A stretch of 7,013 nt of DNA from DATKDU01 sp035512595 (lineage in GTDB: Bacteria; Planctomycetota; Planctomycetia; Pirellulales; Pirellulaceae). A program made the position numbers and the translations under genes. Numbering within the stretch: the stretch's first letter is position 1; every line of letters starts with the position of its first letter. Shown here one piece after another: positions 6,225 through 7,013 of the stretch. The notes beneath the pieces were generated by a model. The model made no database searches, was not told the DNA's origin, and was given only the letters and a program-made list of their open reading frames with translations. The stretch is from the NCBI GenBank assembly GCA_035512595.1, contig DATKDU010000202.1:1-7013 (forward strand). The letters are read 5' to 3'.

Positions 6225-6722
6225 CGTTTGCTATCTCCGCCAGCGGCCAGACAGCCGCGGGGCGGGCAGCTTGCGCGCCGGTCCCCCGCGGCCCAGGTGC
6301 CGGCGGCGATGATCCTTGACAATCCGCTAAATACCCGAAGCTGCGCGATTTGCCAGGTTGTTTGACAGAACCCCCCGTTTGGTGTCAAACAACCCCGATC
6401 GGCATCCGGAAACGGAGGCTGTGTACAAATGGTCCTAATGGCGGCCATCCGGCCCTTGCGCCCTCCGCTGGCCAGGCCGAATACCCCCCCATTCGGGGCG
6501 TTATATTCGACTCGTCGAAATTCGGCGGCAAGTGGCTATGTGGACAGGAGTTCCGTATGTTTGCGGGCGCCGCACAGGCGTTGTAGTTCGCGTCAGGCGG
6601 CGGTGCGACGAGGTTTCTCCTCAAGGGCGTCGTCGCCGCCGCTGCCACGTCGCCCCGTCCCCATCCTTCGCCGGCACAGTAAAATGCAGAGGTCAGAACC
6701 GATCCCCAAACCCTCACCCCGA
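6225..6722. other. Intergenic stretch without a convincing gene, with several inverted repeats
   Basis: Short open frames occur on both strands, but their translations are rich in Arg, Pro and Ala, lack ribosome binding sites and match nothing I know. Visible structure consists of the 12-bp inverted repeat at 6356-6394, a small hairpin CCGAAT/ATTCGG (6477-6496), the dyad TTCGACTCGTCGAA (6506-6519), and C-runs at 6371-6376 and 6484-6490. TAAAAT (6680-6685) could be a -10 box for the downstream gene, without a good -35. I see no tRNA or known riboswitch. Confidence 0.5.
6356..6394. repeat. Perfect 12-bp inverted repeat with a 15-nt centre
   Basis: GGTTGTTTGACA (6356-6367) is the exact reverse complement of TGTCAAACAACC (6383-6394). 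The centre contains six consecutive C. No T-tract follows on either strand, so a terminator is unlikely. The AT-rich arms stand out from the GC-rich surroundings. Options are an operator, an RNA hairpin, or the remains of a small mobile element; nothing in the window decides. Confidence 0.6.
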
Positions 6723-6748
6723 CCCTCTCCCAGAGGGAGAGGGAGAGG
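6711..6748 (+). repeat. CCCTC-rich hairpin repeat overlapping the ribosome binding site of the next gene
   Basis: CCCTCTCCC (6723-6731) and GGGAGAGGG (6735-6743) form a perfect 9-bp stem with an AGA loop, preceded by CCCTCACCCC (6711-6720). Similar CCCTCACCC...GGGAGAGGG sequences are familiar as dispersed intergenic repeats in many GC-rich Gram-negative genomes. Here the right arm plus the following AGAGG supplies the only Shine-Dalgarno-like sequence for the radical SAM gene that begins at 6754, so folding could hide the ribosome binding site. Confidence 0.6.
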
Positions 6749-6753
6749 TATTC

Positions 6754-7013
<260 letters not shown>

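Noticed and set aside
6222..6365. 47-codon ORF starting at the ATG inside the second dyad
   Set aside because: No ribosome binding site, a composition of Arg, Pro and Ala, and no recognisable motif; its stop lies inside the 12-bp inverted repeat.
6350..6586. 78-codon + strand ORF beginning with TTG
   Set aside because: Weak start, no ribosome binding site, and it crosses several inverted repeats; the translation resembles no protein I know.
6063..6753. tRNA, CRISPR array or insertion sequence in the gene-free stretch
   Set aside because: No tRNA T-loop or cloverleaf pattern, no regularly spaced repeats beyond the single pair, and no transposase-like reading frame were seen.

Overview
The window looks like ordinary chromosomal DNA from a GC-rich Gram-negative bacterium, most likely a planctomycete of the Pirellulales type. 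That placement is an inference. It rests on the lipid A gene at the left end, the exported TPR-CHAT protein, the style of the small hypothetical proteins and the N-terminus of the radical SAM protein at the right end. I see no phage, transposase, CRISPR array, tRNA or rRNA.

Layout, left to right. (1) Positions 1-586 hold the 3' part of lpxA on the + strand, which acts in lipid A synthesis. (2) Positions 704-5020 hold two minus-strand genes that probably form one operon. The upstream gene encodes a 1015-residue exported TPR protein with a C-terminal CHAT-like domain. The downstream gene, after a 51-nt gap, encodes a Tat-exported sulfite-oxidase-family molybdopterin enzyme. lpxA and this operon converge across about 117 nt. 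(3) After a 251-nt divergent intergenic region come two small + strand genes of unknown function. One encodes a 126-residue membrane protein and the other a 124-residue soluble protein. They sit 35 nt apart and look clearly less GC-rich than the operon. (4) Positions 6063-6753 hold no convincing gene but several inverted repeats: a branched terminator-like structure with a T-tract, two dyads of identical geometry, a 12-bp perfect inverted repeat and a pair of competing small hairpins. (5) A G/A-C/T-rich hairpin at 6723-6743 sits directly in front of the start of an AmmeMemoRadiSam-type radical SAM gene, which runs off the right end.

The TPR-CHAT protein and the molybdenum enzyme both carry export signals, so they probably act outside the cytoplasm, and their spacing suggests co-transcription. 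The most notable protein observation is that the CHAT-like domain appears to lack both the histidine and the cysteine of the usual catalytic pair. It may therefore be a binding or scaffold domain rather than a protease. The other main candidate for something undescribed is the structured non-coding stretch at 6089-6525.
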